64,000 bases of DNA from Erpobdella octoculata (GCA_963978895.1 OZ022241.1:23821573-23885572), one strand, 5' to 3'; positions 29,549 through 40,884 are shown, counted from the stretch's first letter. Numbers and translations are program-made. The notes: a model not told the origin generated them from the letters alone.

Positions 29549-31375
29549 GTGATCAAGATGACCGCTACAAACAATCTCCAACCATTCGATGTCTCAAATC
29601 CGACGAATTGGGATATCTATGCTGAACAGTTGGAGTATCATTGCATTGCCAATAATATTGTCGATGAACAAAGAAAAAGGGCCGTTTTGTTAGCTGCGAT
29701 GGGAACAGCTACTTTCAAGATTGTCAAATCACTCGTGTCACCAGAACCGCTGACTTCAAAAACGTTTGAAGAACTCGTCCAAATGCTGAGACAGCATTTC
29801 GTTCCACAAACGTCAGTCATTTTTAAAAGACACTTGTTTCAGCGTCGTGTCCAACAGAAAGATGAGTCAGTGACAAGCTATCTGACCGAGCTGAAGCGTC
29901 TGTCCGAAGATTGTGAATTCGGAACCACGTTGAACGAACGACTTCGAGATCAACTGGTGAGTGGCCTCACAATCGAAGGCATACAAAGACAACTACTCTC
30001 GGAGACAACGCTCACATTTGACGAGACGGTGAAAAAGGCACTTGCGGGAGAAGCTGCTACAGCTCAGGTACGTGAACTACAGACCCAGTTTTCAGCTCCT
30101 CCGACCACCTACAAGGTACATCACCAGAAAGAAACGACAGTACAGAAGGGCAGTTCTTGCATCGGTTGTGGGGGTAGCCACAAGCGTGAACAATGCAAGT
30201 TTAAAAATGCAGAATGTCACATGTGTCACAAAAAGGGACATATTGCAAAAGTATGCCGAAGTAAACCAGACAACAGCGTAAAATTCAGCAAGAAAAAATC
30301 TGTTGCTACACATCAATTAGACTCACACTCTGAATTCTCCATTCATGATCTAAATCGACCAAAACAACAGAAGTTAAAGGTCATAGTTCATCTCGATGGT
30401 CAGCCTTGCACCATGGAAATTGACAGTGGATCATCATACTCTGTGATATCGCATCAAACCTTCAAACAGCTATGGAAGAACTCTGCTCCACTCATCAGGA
30501 AAGTAACAAACTTACCATTAACAGATTTTCAAGCACGAGTAATTCCGCTGAAAGGCTACTGTGATGTAGACGTAATATACAAGCAGCGAAGAGCCAAGTT
30601 GCAACTCATCATCACAAAAGAGCATCGTGCAAGTCTGCTTGGATATGATTGGTTTCCCAGCTTAGGATTTGAAATATCAGGAATAAATCAGCTCCAAGAA
30701 ACATCAATTTCCCAGTTGATCAATGAATTCAGCGATGTGTTTTCAGAGACTTTAGGCACGTACAAGGGACCACCTGTTTCTCTACCAGTGGATCCAAACG
30801 CAACTCCACGTCGTTTCAAAGCCCGAAATGTTCCATTAGCTATCCGTGCTAAAATAGAAGATGAAATTGATCGCCTCACGAAAGAAGGGGTTTTGGAGCC
30901 GATCAACAATCCAAGATGGTCAACACCTGTGGTGCCAATAATTAAATCAACAGGCCATATACGACTGTGTGGTGATTATAAGGTCACAGTTAATCAAGCT
31001 CTACCGGAGTACCCATACCCGATTCCTTCTGTGCAGCACCTGCTTTCCACGCTAGTAGGAGGAAATTATTTTGCAAAATTAGATATGGCACAAGCTTATC
31101 TTCAACTTCCTGTTACTGAAGAATCAGCCGAAGCGCAGACGATCATCACGCATCGAGGTGCCTTCAAGGTAAAGAGACTTCAGTTCGGAATAAGTGTTGC
31201 ACCGGGTATTTTTCAACAGGTTATGGAAGACTTGTTAGACAACATGGAAGGAGTTACTCCGTATTTTGATGACATCCTTATCTACGCTCCATCTCTTGAA
31301 GTACTTAGCAGAAAACTACGAGATGTTTTGCAACGTTTCTTATTGGTTGAGAATTTTGTCAAACTCTACCTGTAG
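29549..31375 (+). pseudogene. Gypsy-type Gag-Pol, truncated in reverse transcriptase
   Basis: A 608-residue open frame fusing Gag and Pol. The Gag capsid region is followed by two zinc knuckles (CIGCGGSHKREQC at about 203, CHMCHKKGHIAKVC at about 223). The protease has MEIDSGSSYSVI (catalytic DSG, about residue 290). The reverse transcriptase starts near residue 430, with LCGDYKVTVNQAL, YFAKLDMAQAYLQLPV, KRLQFGISVAPGIFQQ and the active-site YFDDILIY. After LRDVLQRF (about 31,340) the homology stops and unrelated residues run to the stop, so RNase H and integrase are missing. The frame is otherwise undamaged. The breakpoint abuts a Penelope-like fragment. Confidence 0.85.
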
Positions 31376-31379
31376 TACC

Positions 31380-31790
31380 TCATGGGACTAGAGCTGCAAT
31401 TGAAATGTTTAGCAATACTCCCTCCTTGTAGGGGATCGTCAGTCTTCTAGACAAGGACGTTATTGTAGACCCTATGTAGGTAGTTACTTGTTTTTCAAAA
31501 TGATCATGTGTGCATGTAAACTTATAGACGACGTTTTTCCGTTGAAGTTGTTTGCTATTATTTGATAAATTGTTGCGCATAATTAGCGAATGAGTAGTTT
31601 TTGGTCTGTAAAACACGTTGAGTCGAAGTCTATACTCATCTGTGTCAGCAACTTTGACGATGTTCTTGATAATTTCTTCGTCGATCCTATAGGAGCTATG
31701 CATTTGAGCGCCATAAAACAAGTTAAGAATTTTTTTTACCAGTGTCTTTAAATTTCTCCATATTTGAGATGTCTTTGAGGAATCTAGCAA
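31380..31790 (-). pseudogene. Penelope-like element, GIY-YIG endonuclease fragment (family P2)
   Basis: A minus-strand reading with YRIDEEIIKNIVKVAD, then VVYKFTCTHDHFEKQVTTYIG and STITSLSRRL: the GIY-YIG-type endonuclease region that follows the RT in Penelope-like elements and nicks the target. It is truncated at both ends; the residues after RRLTI are degenerate. The family differs from the copies at 52166 and 62225. It directly abuts the broken Gypsy RT. Confidence 0.7.
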
Positions 31791-31912
31791 CGATGTCGTC
31801 TACCAGTAAAATTGTTGTTAATCAAAGTTTTTTTTGAATTTCTGTCTTCAGTTTGTAGGCCATCCAAGTTTCTGATATATGTGGCTCGTAAAAACATCAA
31901 CGCTATGTTTCC

Positions 31913-31918
<6 letters not shown>

Positions 31919-31964
<46 letters not shown>
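31919..31964. repeat. (TA)n microsatellite
   Basis: About 23 TA units next to Penelope-derived sequence. Confidence 0.9.
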
Positions 31965-31965
<1 letters not shown>

Positions 31966-31967
<2 letters not shown>

Positions 31968-32165
31968 TTTTAAGCAAACTCGATTGAAAAAACTCGGTTT
32001 AGAAATAATTTATTATCAAACACAAACTCCATAATATTAATATTATGGAGTTTGTGTTTGATAATAAATTATTTCTAAACCGATTTAGACTATTGGAAAA
32101 AATTAAAAATAAAATCGATTCAGCCAAGTGTGCCACTTTTTTCAATCGAGGTTGCTTAAAAGAAC
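31966..32165. mobile_element. Inverted Penelope-like terminal sequences (family P1)
   Basis: A perfect 45+45-bp palindrome (31994-32038 and 32039-32083) whose right arm opens ATGGAGTTTGTGTTTGATAA. This is the start of a protein ([20 protein letters not shown], then [18 protein letters not shown]) also found at 51838-51937 and, inverted, at 61926-62000. In Penelope-like elements the ORF starts inside the terminal repeat, so these are terminal-repeat pieces in head-to-head orientation. Flanked on both sides by (TA)n. Confidence 0.6.
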
Positions 32166-32183
32166 ATATAGCGCCGAAGTATT

Positions 32184-32187
<4 letters not shown>

Positions 32188-32259
<72 letters not shown>
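32188..32259. repeat. (TA)n microsatellite
   Basis: About 36 TA units directly after GAAGTATTCAA of the Penelope-like terminal piece. Confidence 0.9.
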
Positions 32260-32263
<4 letters not shown>

Positions 32264-32563
32264 TTGATAATATATGTAGCATTTTACAAAGTGCATGTCA
32301 AGCTAGGACAGACACACAGGGGCGCAACCAGTTAAAAATCCTGGGAGGGCTCAAGTTTGAGAAAGAAAAAAAGCCCGCCGCAGGTGAATTTTTTTTTGGC
32401 TATCTTCAGTCTGCAGTTTTTTTGGTATCTTTAATAATTTATTAATGATAGAAAAGAAAGACTGCAAACTGAAGATAGTCAAACTCAGTCTCAAACCAGT
32501 TAAAGCAAATGTTAAAAAATAAGTTTATTTTATGTATGAACATATAAATATATAGGCAAAGAC
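32260..32563. other. Gene-free DNA with a hairpin
   Basis: Holds an inverted pair GACTATCTTCAGT / ACTGAAGATAGTC type (about 32,398-32,424 and 32,457-32,483) and the motif CAGGGGCGCAACC at 32,319, similar to hAT MITE ends. No gene. Confidence 0.4.
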
Positions 32564-33079
32564 ATGCATAATTACCCAATTGAATTTCTCAATGAACAAG
32601 CACCGTCTGGAATGCCGCTACATAAACTTCAATTAAAAATTGGTTTTCTAATACTGTTATTAAGAAATCTTAATACTAAGCGAGGACTATGCAATGGAAC
32701 TCAATTAATGGTTAGAGATTTAAAAACATATTTAATTGTTGCAGAAATTTTAAATGGGGAGGTAAGAAAAAAATCGTTTATTCCTAAAATAGATTTAGCC
32801 CCAACGAATACACAACTTCCCTTCGTTCTCAGAAAAAGACAGTTTCCAGTTAAGTTGGCATTTGCAATGACAATAAATAAATCTCAAGGACAAACATTAG
32901 ACATGGTATGCATTTATTTACAAGAGCCATGGAAAATTATATGTTTCCATATGTCTCGAGAACGTCATGGTTGCAATGTTAAAATCAAAATTTCTGAAAG
33001 GATGGAACAAGGACATCTAATCAAGGGGTCTGATGCTTTTTTCACAAAAAATGGTTTTATGAAGATATTTTCACTTTGA
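32564..33079 (+). pseudogene. Helitron PIF1-like helicase, C-terminal fragment
   Basis: A 171-residue open reading with the C-terminal helicase blocks: FLNEQAPSGMPLHKLQLKIG, LLRNLNTKRGLCNGTQLMV and KRQFPVKLAFAMTINKSQGQ (helicase motifs V/VI region, 'TINKSQGQT'). The usual ending YVAFSR is replaced by unrelated sequence. It belongs with the fragment at 28765: together they bracket the Gypsy and Penelope insertions. A Helitron terminus lies 130 bases downstream, consistent with one original element in plus orientation. Confidence 0.8.
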
Positions 33080-33183
33080 AATAAAAAAAACATTTTTAGA
33101 TTATTTTTATGGAGATTGTTATTTTGTAGTTGATAATAAAACTATTTTTTAGAGTTTTGTATTTTTGTGTTTTTCTTATTTAG

Positions 33184-33212
33184 GCCTGTCGTCTGACAGG
33201 CTTTGAAGCTAG
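33184..33212 (+). other. Helitron 3' terminus
   Basis: Hairpin GCCTGTC-GTCT-GACAGGC (33184-33201), seven bases, then CTAG (33209-33212) followed by T. This is the rolling-circle terminator structure of Helitrons and closes the element carrying the helicase fragments. Confidence 0.85.
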
Positions 33213-33335
33213 TTATCTCAATATTTACTTTGTAAAGCAATTAACAAGATTGCATCAATTAAATGAACTTTTGTACCGTGCACACTCGGGTATAAGTCAG
33301 TCCAAATAAAAGTCGAAGTGTACTTTTTGAGGTAA

Positions 33336-33683
33336 AGCATCTGCGTCCCGAAATCGTTATCTCGAAATCAATCGAGATTTCAAAACGATATGGGAAATCC
33401 CGTATCGCCATTGAAACGATACAACATGCGGAAGAAGTCTCGTATCGAAATAAAATACCGAGACTTAAATTTGGTTCTCGTATAAAGTCTCGAAACAATC
33501 ACCGAGATTTTTAAAAAATATTTTCCAATAAATAACGAAAGTTATACATATTTAATTAACGATTGTCACAACTGTGAATATTTGCAATTTATTAATTAAT
33601 CTACTTATTGACAGAAATTTATAACTATTGTCATCCCCACTTTAAATTCGGTTTTCCTGACAGCCTGTAGCCCCATTATTTAC

Positions 33684-33752
<69 letters not shown>

Positions 33753-34779
33753 TGAAACCAGTCTGTCTCTGTTCTATAGCTTTTTTTTAAAGCCACGCCC
33801 CTCTTAGGCTGCTAATCGACCTCAGCATACTACTGATACTACAAGGCAATCGTACACGCTGACTTCGATGACTATTATTATTAATGAGAATAATGTAATG
33901 ATCATTCTATGTTTATATTTTGGTTTAGTCTGTTTGATAAACTTATTTTTTCAAATTTGTTACATAGAATTGGAATGATTATTTTAGTGTTTCGATATCC
34001 GTAATAGTAGCTCATCTAAGATATATCTTTAATATTTATAATCTCGATTATATTCTTGGTTGTATGTGAGTATGTGTGTGCCACCTGTAGTGTGCACGTC
34101 GTCTGCAGCTGGAACTCGAAACTTTCTCAGCTTCTTTCTTGCCAACCGGATTTGCCATCGCCTATAAATAAACCCACTGGGTTTTCTTCACTTTCTTAAT
34201 TCTTACATACAGGTACTTTCTCGCGTTTGTCATCATTTAGAGTCTAAATTTAGACAAATAGATGTACCGAAACTAAACAAATGAAACTTATTTCAAGTTT
34301 TAAAAAACAAATAAATTTTGTAAATTTTTAATATTTAAATATTTTTTTTCAATGAATTCCTTTAATGTAGTTATTAATATTGTCTGTCGCGTATTCTATG
34401 TTATCTCGTTTTATTCGAGAATAAATTTCCACTTCAGTTGAGATCCCAATATCGTATCGTATCGAAATCGCCTCGTTATTGATTGAAACGTCTCGTATCG
34501 TATTGTTTAATTCGAGACAAATTTCAGAAATTGTATCGTATCGTATCGTTTAATTCGAGACAAATTTCAGAAATTGTATCGTATCGTTTAATTCGAGACA
34601 AATTTAAGAAATTGTATCATATCGTTTAATTCGAGACAAATTTCAGAAATTGTATCGTATCGTATCGTTTAATTCGAGACAAATTTCAGAAATTGTATCG
34701 TATCGTATTGTTTAATTCGAGACAAATTTCAGAAATTGTATCGTATCTTTCCAAAAAAAAATAACAGGACGCAGAAGCT
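33336..34779. mobile_element. Inverted-end element rich in CGATACGAT repeats, copy 1
   Basis: Ends AAGCATCTGCGTCC and GGACGCAGAAGCTT are inverted. Both subterminal regions are made of short direct and inverted repeats (TATCGTATCG, CGAGACAAATTTCAGAAAT). A related copy in inverted orientation lies at 41,020-41,890, sharing GTTATCTCGTTT and GTTTGTCATCAT. It contains a (TA)n tract (33,688-33,748). No protein; probably a non-autonomous DNA transposon. Confidence 0.5.
34500..34746. repeat. Minisatellite inside the element
   Basis: Five to six direct repeats of about 38-48 bases built on TTTAATTCGAGACAAATT and CAGAAATTGTATCGTATCG; units differ in the number of TATCG steps. Confidence 0.8.
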
Positions 34780-35069
34780 TAAAAAATAGCGTCCAAAATC
34801 GACAGCTCAAGCAAAAGAAGAAGCCAAAAAATAAATAAAAAAAATTAATTAAATAAATCTGGAGCCTCGTCGTCAAAATCACCATACAGTTCGTCCTATC
34901 GTTCCTGTGTATTCGTCATCATTTTTTTATTTATTATCAGTCATTTTTTAGTGCCACTTACATAACAGACCAGCCGCCAACTTTACATGGAAACATAAAA
35001 TTTAAAAGTAAAATGAAAATGAATAAAATTTGGAACTTAGCAGTACATGGTGAACGGAATGAAAGGAAA
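34780..35069. other. Gene-free DNA
   Basis: Nothing recognised. Confidence 0.4.
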
Positions 35070-35545
35070 CAAAAGTGAACTATTGTAAGAAGTCTTTGTA
35101 AACAGATGCGAAGAGGGTTGTTTTTAATTTCTTTTTAAATAGATTTGTATCCGCAGTGAGTTTGAGCTCGACGGGCAGGTGATTCCAGGCCTCGGGGGCA
35201 GCAACGGAAAATGACTAGCTGAAGAAGCCAGCCTTGTTAGCGGAATCTCTAGGTTGTGTCTTCCCCAGAGCGTAGTGACACCCGACCGGGAATGATGGCC
35301 ACTGGAGTAAGCAGTTCGGTCAGGTAAGGTTGTGCTGGACGATAAGATGAGTAAGGAGACAAAGTTTGTAGTTAATTCGTTGAGAGATTGGCAGCCAGTG
35401 AAGTTCGAAGAGGGCCCGAGATACTAGGTTTCGAGGTTTAAGCTCCATTACCAACCGAGCCACGCCATTTAAGACTCATTGAAGTGGCGCTAGTGTAGAG
35501 GCTGGTAGATGGGCAAGAATAGAATTGCAATAATCTTCACTGTCG
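35070..35545 (-). pseudogene. L2/CR1-type ORF2, C-terminal fragment
   Basis: On the minus strand the blocks DYCNSILAHLPASTLAPLQ, NGVARLVMELKPRN, ALFELHWLPISQRINYKLCL and SVAAPEAWNHLPVELKLT follow in the order of the L2-type reverse-transcriptase C-terminus, with frame breaks and stops between them. It is only the 3' end of an old element; RT active-site motifs are absent. A hAT MITE lies just beyond its 5' side. Confidence 0.75.
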
Positions 35546-35622
35546 CTTACTGATTCTGTTACTGATTCCCCGTCATCTTGAAATAGTAAGTCATCTTCAG
35601 TTCCGTCCAGAGCATTGGTTAT

Positions 35623-36054
35623 TAGGGCTGTGTCAGTATGGTTTTTTTGCCGGTACCGGTATTTCCGGGCCAAAAACCGGTATAATATCAAAAGCCTGAA
35701 AATGACTAGAAATAGTGTTTTAAAGTGCGTTAGTGTTACTGTGCGTGGTCGGTCGCCAACTCGGACAATAAAATGAAACTAAACTTAACTACAATTAGTC
35801 ATGGTTCAGTTAACGAAGCGAAACGGTGCTAGACCGTTAAAACTATGCTTTTGCTAAAAACCGTTGTCCGTAATTGAAGTGTAGCAAACAATGAGCATAC
35901 AGGTAAATTGCACTGCCCATACTGCTGCCGTAGGTCTTTAACTTTTTTGTCTTTTATGAGTCATGTGCTGAATGTCAATTGTTCAATACCGGCACCCTTC
36001 ATACCGGCAGAACCGGTATTGCCAAAAACCAGCTGGTATACCGGCACAGCCCTA
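35623..36054. mobile_element. hAT-type MITE
   Basis: A 432-bp element, inverted ends TAGGGCTGTG(T/C) and (G)CACAGCCCTA, with target duplication TTGGTTAT / CTGGTTAT (7 of 8 match). Subterminal regions are rich in CCGGTA/TACCGG repeats in both orientations. The small ORF inside (HCPYCCRRSLTFLSFMSHV) may be the rest of a transposase zinc finger but is not convincing. Confidence 0.75.
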
Positions 36055-36556
36055 CTGGTTATACCACATTTCTTCACAAAATTAATCTTTTAGTAATAGC
36101 GAAACACTTTAATAAAATAATTTGGAGGGATGTGTCTTTTCTTTACAAAATAATATAAAAACAACAAAAACGTTTAACTCAACATGGAGTTTAATTTTTA
36201 AGGCCATTTTATTTAAATGGCCAGCTAAAAAATAATGTATATGTAAGGTATATTCAGTCTCGCATATAAGTCAAAATCAGTTTTTCGTATCCTAAGAGGT
36301 ATTAATTTCTTGACTTTTACCCGAGTATATACGGTAATTGTGACTATGACAAAAACTTAAAATGTTGATTAAAGTATTACTTTAAACAATGGTAAAACTA
36401 TTATTGCATTTAGAAATTGATTTGCAAAATTTAAAAATATAAAAGTGTTTAAAATTTTTTTTTTGACATTCTTGCTAAAAGCTGACAAAGCCCAGTTCTG
36501 ATATTTGCAGTTGTTGAAAAAATCTGGTGGTATACAATTTATATAGAAAAAGTCGG
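36055..36556. other. Gene-free DNA downstream of NDUFS5
   Basis: The region after the NDUFS5 stop on the minus strand; it presumably holds its 3' UTR and polyadenylation site. No strong signal can be fixed; a minus-strand AATAAA occurs near 36,210. Confidence 0.35.
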
Positions 36557-36760
36557 TCAACCCTTAGTTCCTTATTCATTCAGCGAGGGACTGCTAACAA
36601 TGATAATCATTTAAAATAGGGTTTAATAACAGGAATAGCCAAAATGAAGTTAATTATCTTTCATCAACCCCTAGTTCCTTAATCATTCAGTGAGGGACTG
36701 CTAACAATGATAATCATTTAAAAATCAGATTAATAGCCAAAATGAAGTTAATTATCTTTC
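36557..36760 (-). repeat. Tandem duplication of the NDUFS5 stop/3' UTR region
   Basis: Segments 36557-36661 and 36664-36760 are imperfect direct repeats (AGTTCCTTA-TCATTCAG, GAGGGACTGCTAACAATGAT, CCAAAATGAAGTTAATTATC). The inner copy contains the true stop codon; the outer copy repeats only the last codons and the 3' UTR. Confidence 0.8.
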
Positions 36761-36855
36761 TTCTTCCATGTGCGTACACTGTCGGGCTCCGGTGCCTTCA
36801 TGAATGGCTTTCCTTGCTTAATTCTTTCTTCTTGCATGGCATCATATCTCAGTTG
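36748..36855 (-). CDS. NDUFS5: NDUFS5, last coding exon
   Basis: The minus-strand exon starts after a clear acceptor (TTTTTTCTCCAG at about 36,867-36,856) and encodes QLRYDAMQEERIKQGKPF, then MKAPEPDSVRTWKKKDN and stop, 35 residues. It joins in phase 0 to the exon at 44784. A basic, proline-containing C-terminus after the second CX9C pair, with a run like 'ER-KQGK' and 'AP-PDS', is what NDUFS5 has in other animals. A partial repeat of the stop-codon region lies just downstream. The predicted protein is 118 residues; human NDUFS5 has about 106. Confidence 0.8.
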   Translation of the reverse strand, partial: QLRYDAMQEERIKQGKPFMKAPEPDSVRTWKKKDN

Positions 36856-37790
36856 CTGGAGAAAAAACGAAATTGTGATTAGATTCAGCTTTAGAGAATG
36901 AATAAAGTTTTGTTTTTACATGATTTTCTTTAGCTTTTTACATGTTCATTGATGTTGTCCACGACAAATCATGGAAATATACAAATTAACAAAACTTCCC
37001 AACATCCGATCAAGCTGAAACTTGGAATATAGACTTCCTCCTTACAACAAGGCATTCTATAAATTTTTTAAATTTTCCGAAAAATAAATTAAATTTATAA
37101 AAACTCATAAAATGCTCTAAAAATAGAAAATAAAATAATATTTAAAATATAAAAAAAACACTTTTATGAAATGCTCGAATAATTGAAAAACAAATTTTCT
37201 AAACATAAAAACGTGGAGAGCTATGTAAACCATCACTGGACTGCAGAAGAAGGTGGCCACACTTTATAATCAGAAAATTTATTTTATACTTTTTAGAGAA
37301 TTTTATAAAAGCATGTTTTTATAAATCTTATTTTATTTTTTACCTTCCTTTTCTAGTGTTCCTATTGGAACACTACCGTAAAATTGTACAATCTTTTTAA
37401 ATCCTTTATATTAACTTCACTGTGTTTGATTGCTTGTTCGAGCCATGTGTTGGAACCTCTCGACACTTGAAAAAACATACTTCACATCATCCAATCGAGC
37501 TAAAATTTGATGCATTGAATTTTTGTTAATGAATTTGTATTCTAGTAAATTAGGACAAAATTTGAATAAAATGTAAAATAAAATTAATTAAAATTTTTAA
37601 AATACAAAAATCTTCTTCAGAGAAATAATGCCATAAGTTTTAAGTTCACTCAAAGTAAGCAATAATTAATTGTTCAAATTATCAAATCAAAGAATTATAA
37701 TAAATACTTTGTTATAAAAATTTATAATAAAAACTTTGTTATAAAGATTTATAATAAAAACTTTGTTTTTATTACTGGCAGGGTGAGAAA

Positions 37791-38126
37791 CAGTAGCAGT
37801 GCAGTGACGTCTGTGAAAGCTGAAGTCATCGCAGTGTGTTCCACAATCAGCAGATGCGCAAGGTCCTCGACAGATAACAGTTTGGCGATTTCTGAATTGA
37901 GTGAAGATTCAAGTGTAACCTGCTGTACTGGAAATGCCTCATTTAAATCAGAGCCGTAACAGTAGCAGTGCAGTGACGTCTGTGAAAGCTGAAGTCATCG
38001 CAGTGTGTTCCACAATCAGCAGATGCGCAAGGTCCTCGACAGATAACAGTTTGGCGATTTCTGAATTGAGTGAAGATTCAAGTGTAACCTGCTGTACTGG
38101 AAATGCCTCATTTAAATCAGAGCCGT
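37791..38126 (-). repeat. 167-bp tandem duplication
   Basis: Two copies, seemingly identical (AACAGTAGCAGTGCAGTGAC at 37,791 and 37,958; both end AATCAGAGCCGTA). The segment is part of the hATC-like end of the hAT pseudogene (VQQVTLESSLNSEIAKLLSV on the minus strand). Confidence 0.9.
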
Positions 38127-39150
38127 AGTCTTTCTGTAAAGCTGTGGGCTTGTGATACGATGTTATGTTCCGGTATAGATGACAAAACCTTGGGGGAAAT
38201 GATGAAGAAATTTTTGATAAGATTCATTGCCGTGAACAGTTGGGTAAGCTGAGATGTCACGGTGTCAATAAGGCAGTTGAAAATGGTGATCCGAAAACGT
38301 TCTTCCGCATTTATCAATCGCGTGTCTTCGGCTAACTCATCAAAAGGACGCTTATTTCTTGCCACACACGTATCCTTGAATTTGGCTTCAACGCCCCAAA
38401 CATGGCAAATCGTTGTTGCTTTGTCGACAGCGTCTGTGAAGTTGATGCAGTAACCAGACAGATTATCGAATGCTGTCTCCAAATGATGCGCAGGTTTTAG
38501 AAGATCAGCATTTTTGACAACAAGATTTAGGTTTTGTCCCGCGCAATGTACATAGACTGCAGAGGTTGTTTATTCCTAATACACTTTTAAACTCTGCCTT
38601 ATGCACCACTCATTGTGCTTGCACCATTGCTTTCAACAATCTTTATTGTCTGTTAGTTCATATCGGCAGCCATTTGACTCTTGCACTGATGAAATCCTAG
38701 GAATGTTTCTCTGATTCGAATTTCTGATGGCCATCGATTGTCATCTTTGATGAGTTCTACATATCAGAACGTCTGGCTCAACTGGTTAATCTTGGACACA
38801 TCTTGTGTCACGTCTGTAATTATTGCGTAGCAAATTGTATGCTTGATACCATCAACAAGCTCAGTTTCCAGTGTTTATCCCAGCATCTTGATGAGTTCAT
38901 TTTGTATCATAGGACTCAAGTACTTTACTTTACTGTACCATTTGGTCATCTGACCAACTCATTCATTATTGGATCAAATTCAGCCAACAATTTCACTGTG
39001 GACAGGAAGTTCCCATTGTATGTGTCATCAATTTCTGTGTGACCGCGGAAAGCCTGACGACAGTTTTTGCTAACATGAGTGCGACCTTGATCAAACATTT
39101 CAGTACTTCTGACCTGTGATATTTCAGTTACAGTTAAAGTTAACACCATT
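37791..39150 (-). pseudogene. hAT transposase, ZMYM1/DUF4371 type
   Basis: Minus-strand blocks in family order, with stops and frame breaks. First come the DUF4371 start (KNCRQAFRGHTEIDDTYNGN, LLAEFDPIMNEL) and AIITDVTQDVSKINQLS (catalytic-type 'DxTxDxS'). Next are VYVHCAGQNLNLVVKNA and RPFDELAEDTRLINAEERF, and last the hATC-like SEIAKLLSVEDLAHLLIVEH. This is the transposase type related to vertebrate ZMYM1 proteins. It is dead and truncated, with the end duplicated in tandem. It sits antisense-free, in the same orientation as NDUFS5, inside its intron. Confidence 0.75.
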
Positions 39151-40076
39151 TTTCAGTTTCAGTCAAAGTTATTTTTAAATGCTTTTATTTAACTTCACTT
39201 GTCTCTCTGTTTGTCTGTTTGTTAGTTTGTTTGTCTATGGTGATCAAATCTCAGGAAAGCTTTATTCTGAATGACAATGTAAACGTTGCCGAATCAGCTC
39301 GCTAGGCTAGCGATTCGTAACGTTAAAGGTTGAAGTTATTTATAGCACAATATTTCTCGAATTATAATTCCGGCTTAGTACTTCTTTTGCGCTGACTCAA
39401 TCTAATTATATCTCACGTTTCAGAAAGCTCTTGATTCTGACAACTCTTTCGATAATCGGCTTGATTGCTTCATAATTAAGTGGTGGAAGCTCGAGATATT
39501 TGAAGAATAAGACAGCCGAAATAGGTGTTCAACACAGCTAAAATGAGTAAAAGTAGCTAGCATTTAATATTATACGTTTAAATAAATTACAAAAATATGT
39601 TAAAAATTTTTTTTAAAGTATATAAATACAATTCAAACATTTTGAAACGTTTTATTTGATTTTGATACTAAAAACAACTTTGTTTATTCTGGAAATTCCA
39701 ATCTCCTACTTTCGTCCTTGCTGAATTGTTGAATAAGTTGGGACACTTTGCTCTTTAAAAGTTGCAATTATTGTTTTAACGATTCTACAAAATGGATTTT
39801 CTTTCAGCTTGATGTAAGTAATATATTTAGTTTGTTTTTAAAACTTTGAGTTTGAAATAACATTGTTCATCATTTACAGCACAGAGTTTAAAATTTACAT
39901 ATATATTTACAGGTGATTATTATTAGTGATTAGCTAGTTTGATTATTTAGTGGCTGTATAGAATGTTTAGGTAATAGTATAGGATATAAATAAATTCATA
40001 CATTTTGAAATGTTTTAATTTCTTTTGTTTTACAACCTTGATTAGTTAGTTGCTCTATAGAATAGAGTGTTTAAGC

Positions 40077-40884
40077 CAGGCTTGCGGAGCCGCCATTTTT
40101 TTTCCACGGCTCGGCTCCGGCTCCGGCTCCCAAAAATTTGACCGCTCCGGCTCGGCTCCCTATAAAGGGGGTGTCACACGAGACAAAATTGCGCAAACTT
40201 TTCACTGAAACATTTTTAACTGTTTATACTTACACTTTATTAGTTTATCTACTCTACTTATATGACAATTGTTAAATATTAAAACCGACCATTTTGTTTT
40301 TAGTCAATTTTAAATGTATACAAAAGGGTACGTTTTGTTTTTTGGCGCAGCAAAAATGTAATTTTAAATGCTTGATAAAATTATTCACAGAGTTAAAATA
40401 TTTTTACTATAAAGTTAAAATAATAAGCAATTTAAAAAATTGTAATTATTTTATAAGAATATAAACACTCATCAAACGAAAGCAAATCTTGAAGCGCATC
40501 TCGAGTGTGTATTTGGAACATAATTGTATTCATTTTAATGCAGTTTTAAAAATTTTAAATAAAATAAAAAAAGTCCAAAAATAACAATGTAACCAAAAAC
40601 AGAGTTTGGCAGGTAAACAAACTAAAACGAAACGAAAACAATTCATTAAAGATTTCTTGTGGTGATGTACGCACGCTATCATTTGATTGAAGGCTGTTGC
40701 TCTTGTGACGTTTGTAAAATATTAAAACATTTCAAATTTGAGGGAGATAAACAATCAAATAATTTTAGAATTCCAAAGCTTTTCATCTTGAAAAAATTCT
40801 GCTCATATAAAAAATTTTGGGAGCCGGAGCCGCCAGATATTTTCAGCTCTGGCTCCCACAAAAATTAGCGGCTCCGCAAGCCTG
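40077..40884. mobile_element. MITE with G+C-rich subterminal repeats
   Basis: 808 bp; inverted ends CAGGCTTGCGGAGCCG and CGGCTCCGCAAGCCTG; subterminal runs of GGCTCCGGCTC / GAGCCGGAGCC in AT-rich surroundings. The CAGG... end suggests hAT, but no 8-bp target duplication is evident. No protein. Confidence 0.65.

Noticed and set aside
34500..34746. CRISPR-like repeat array
   Set aside because: Direct repeats without unique spacers, in a eukaryotic transposon; a minisatellite.
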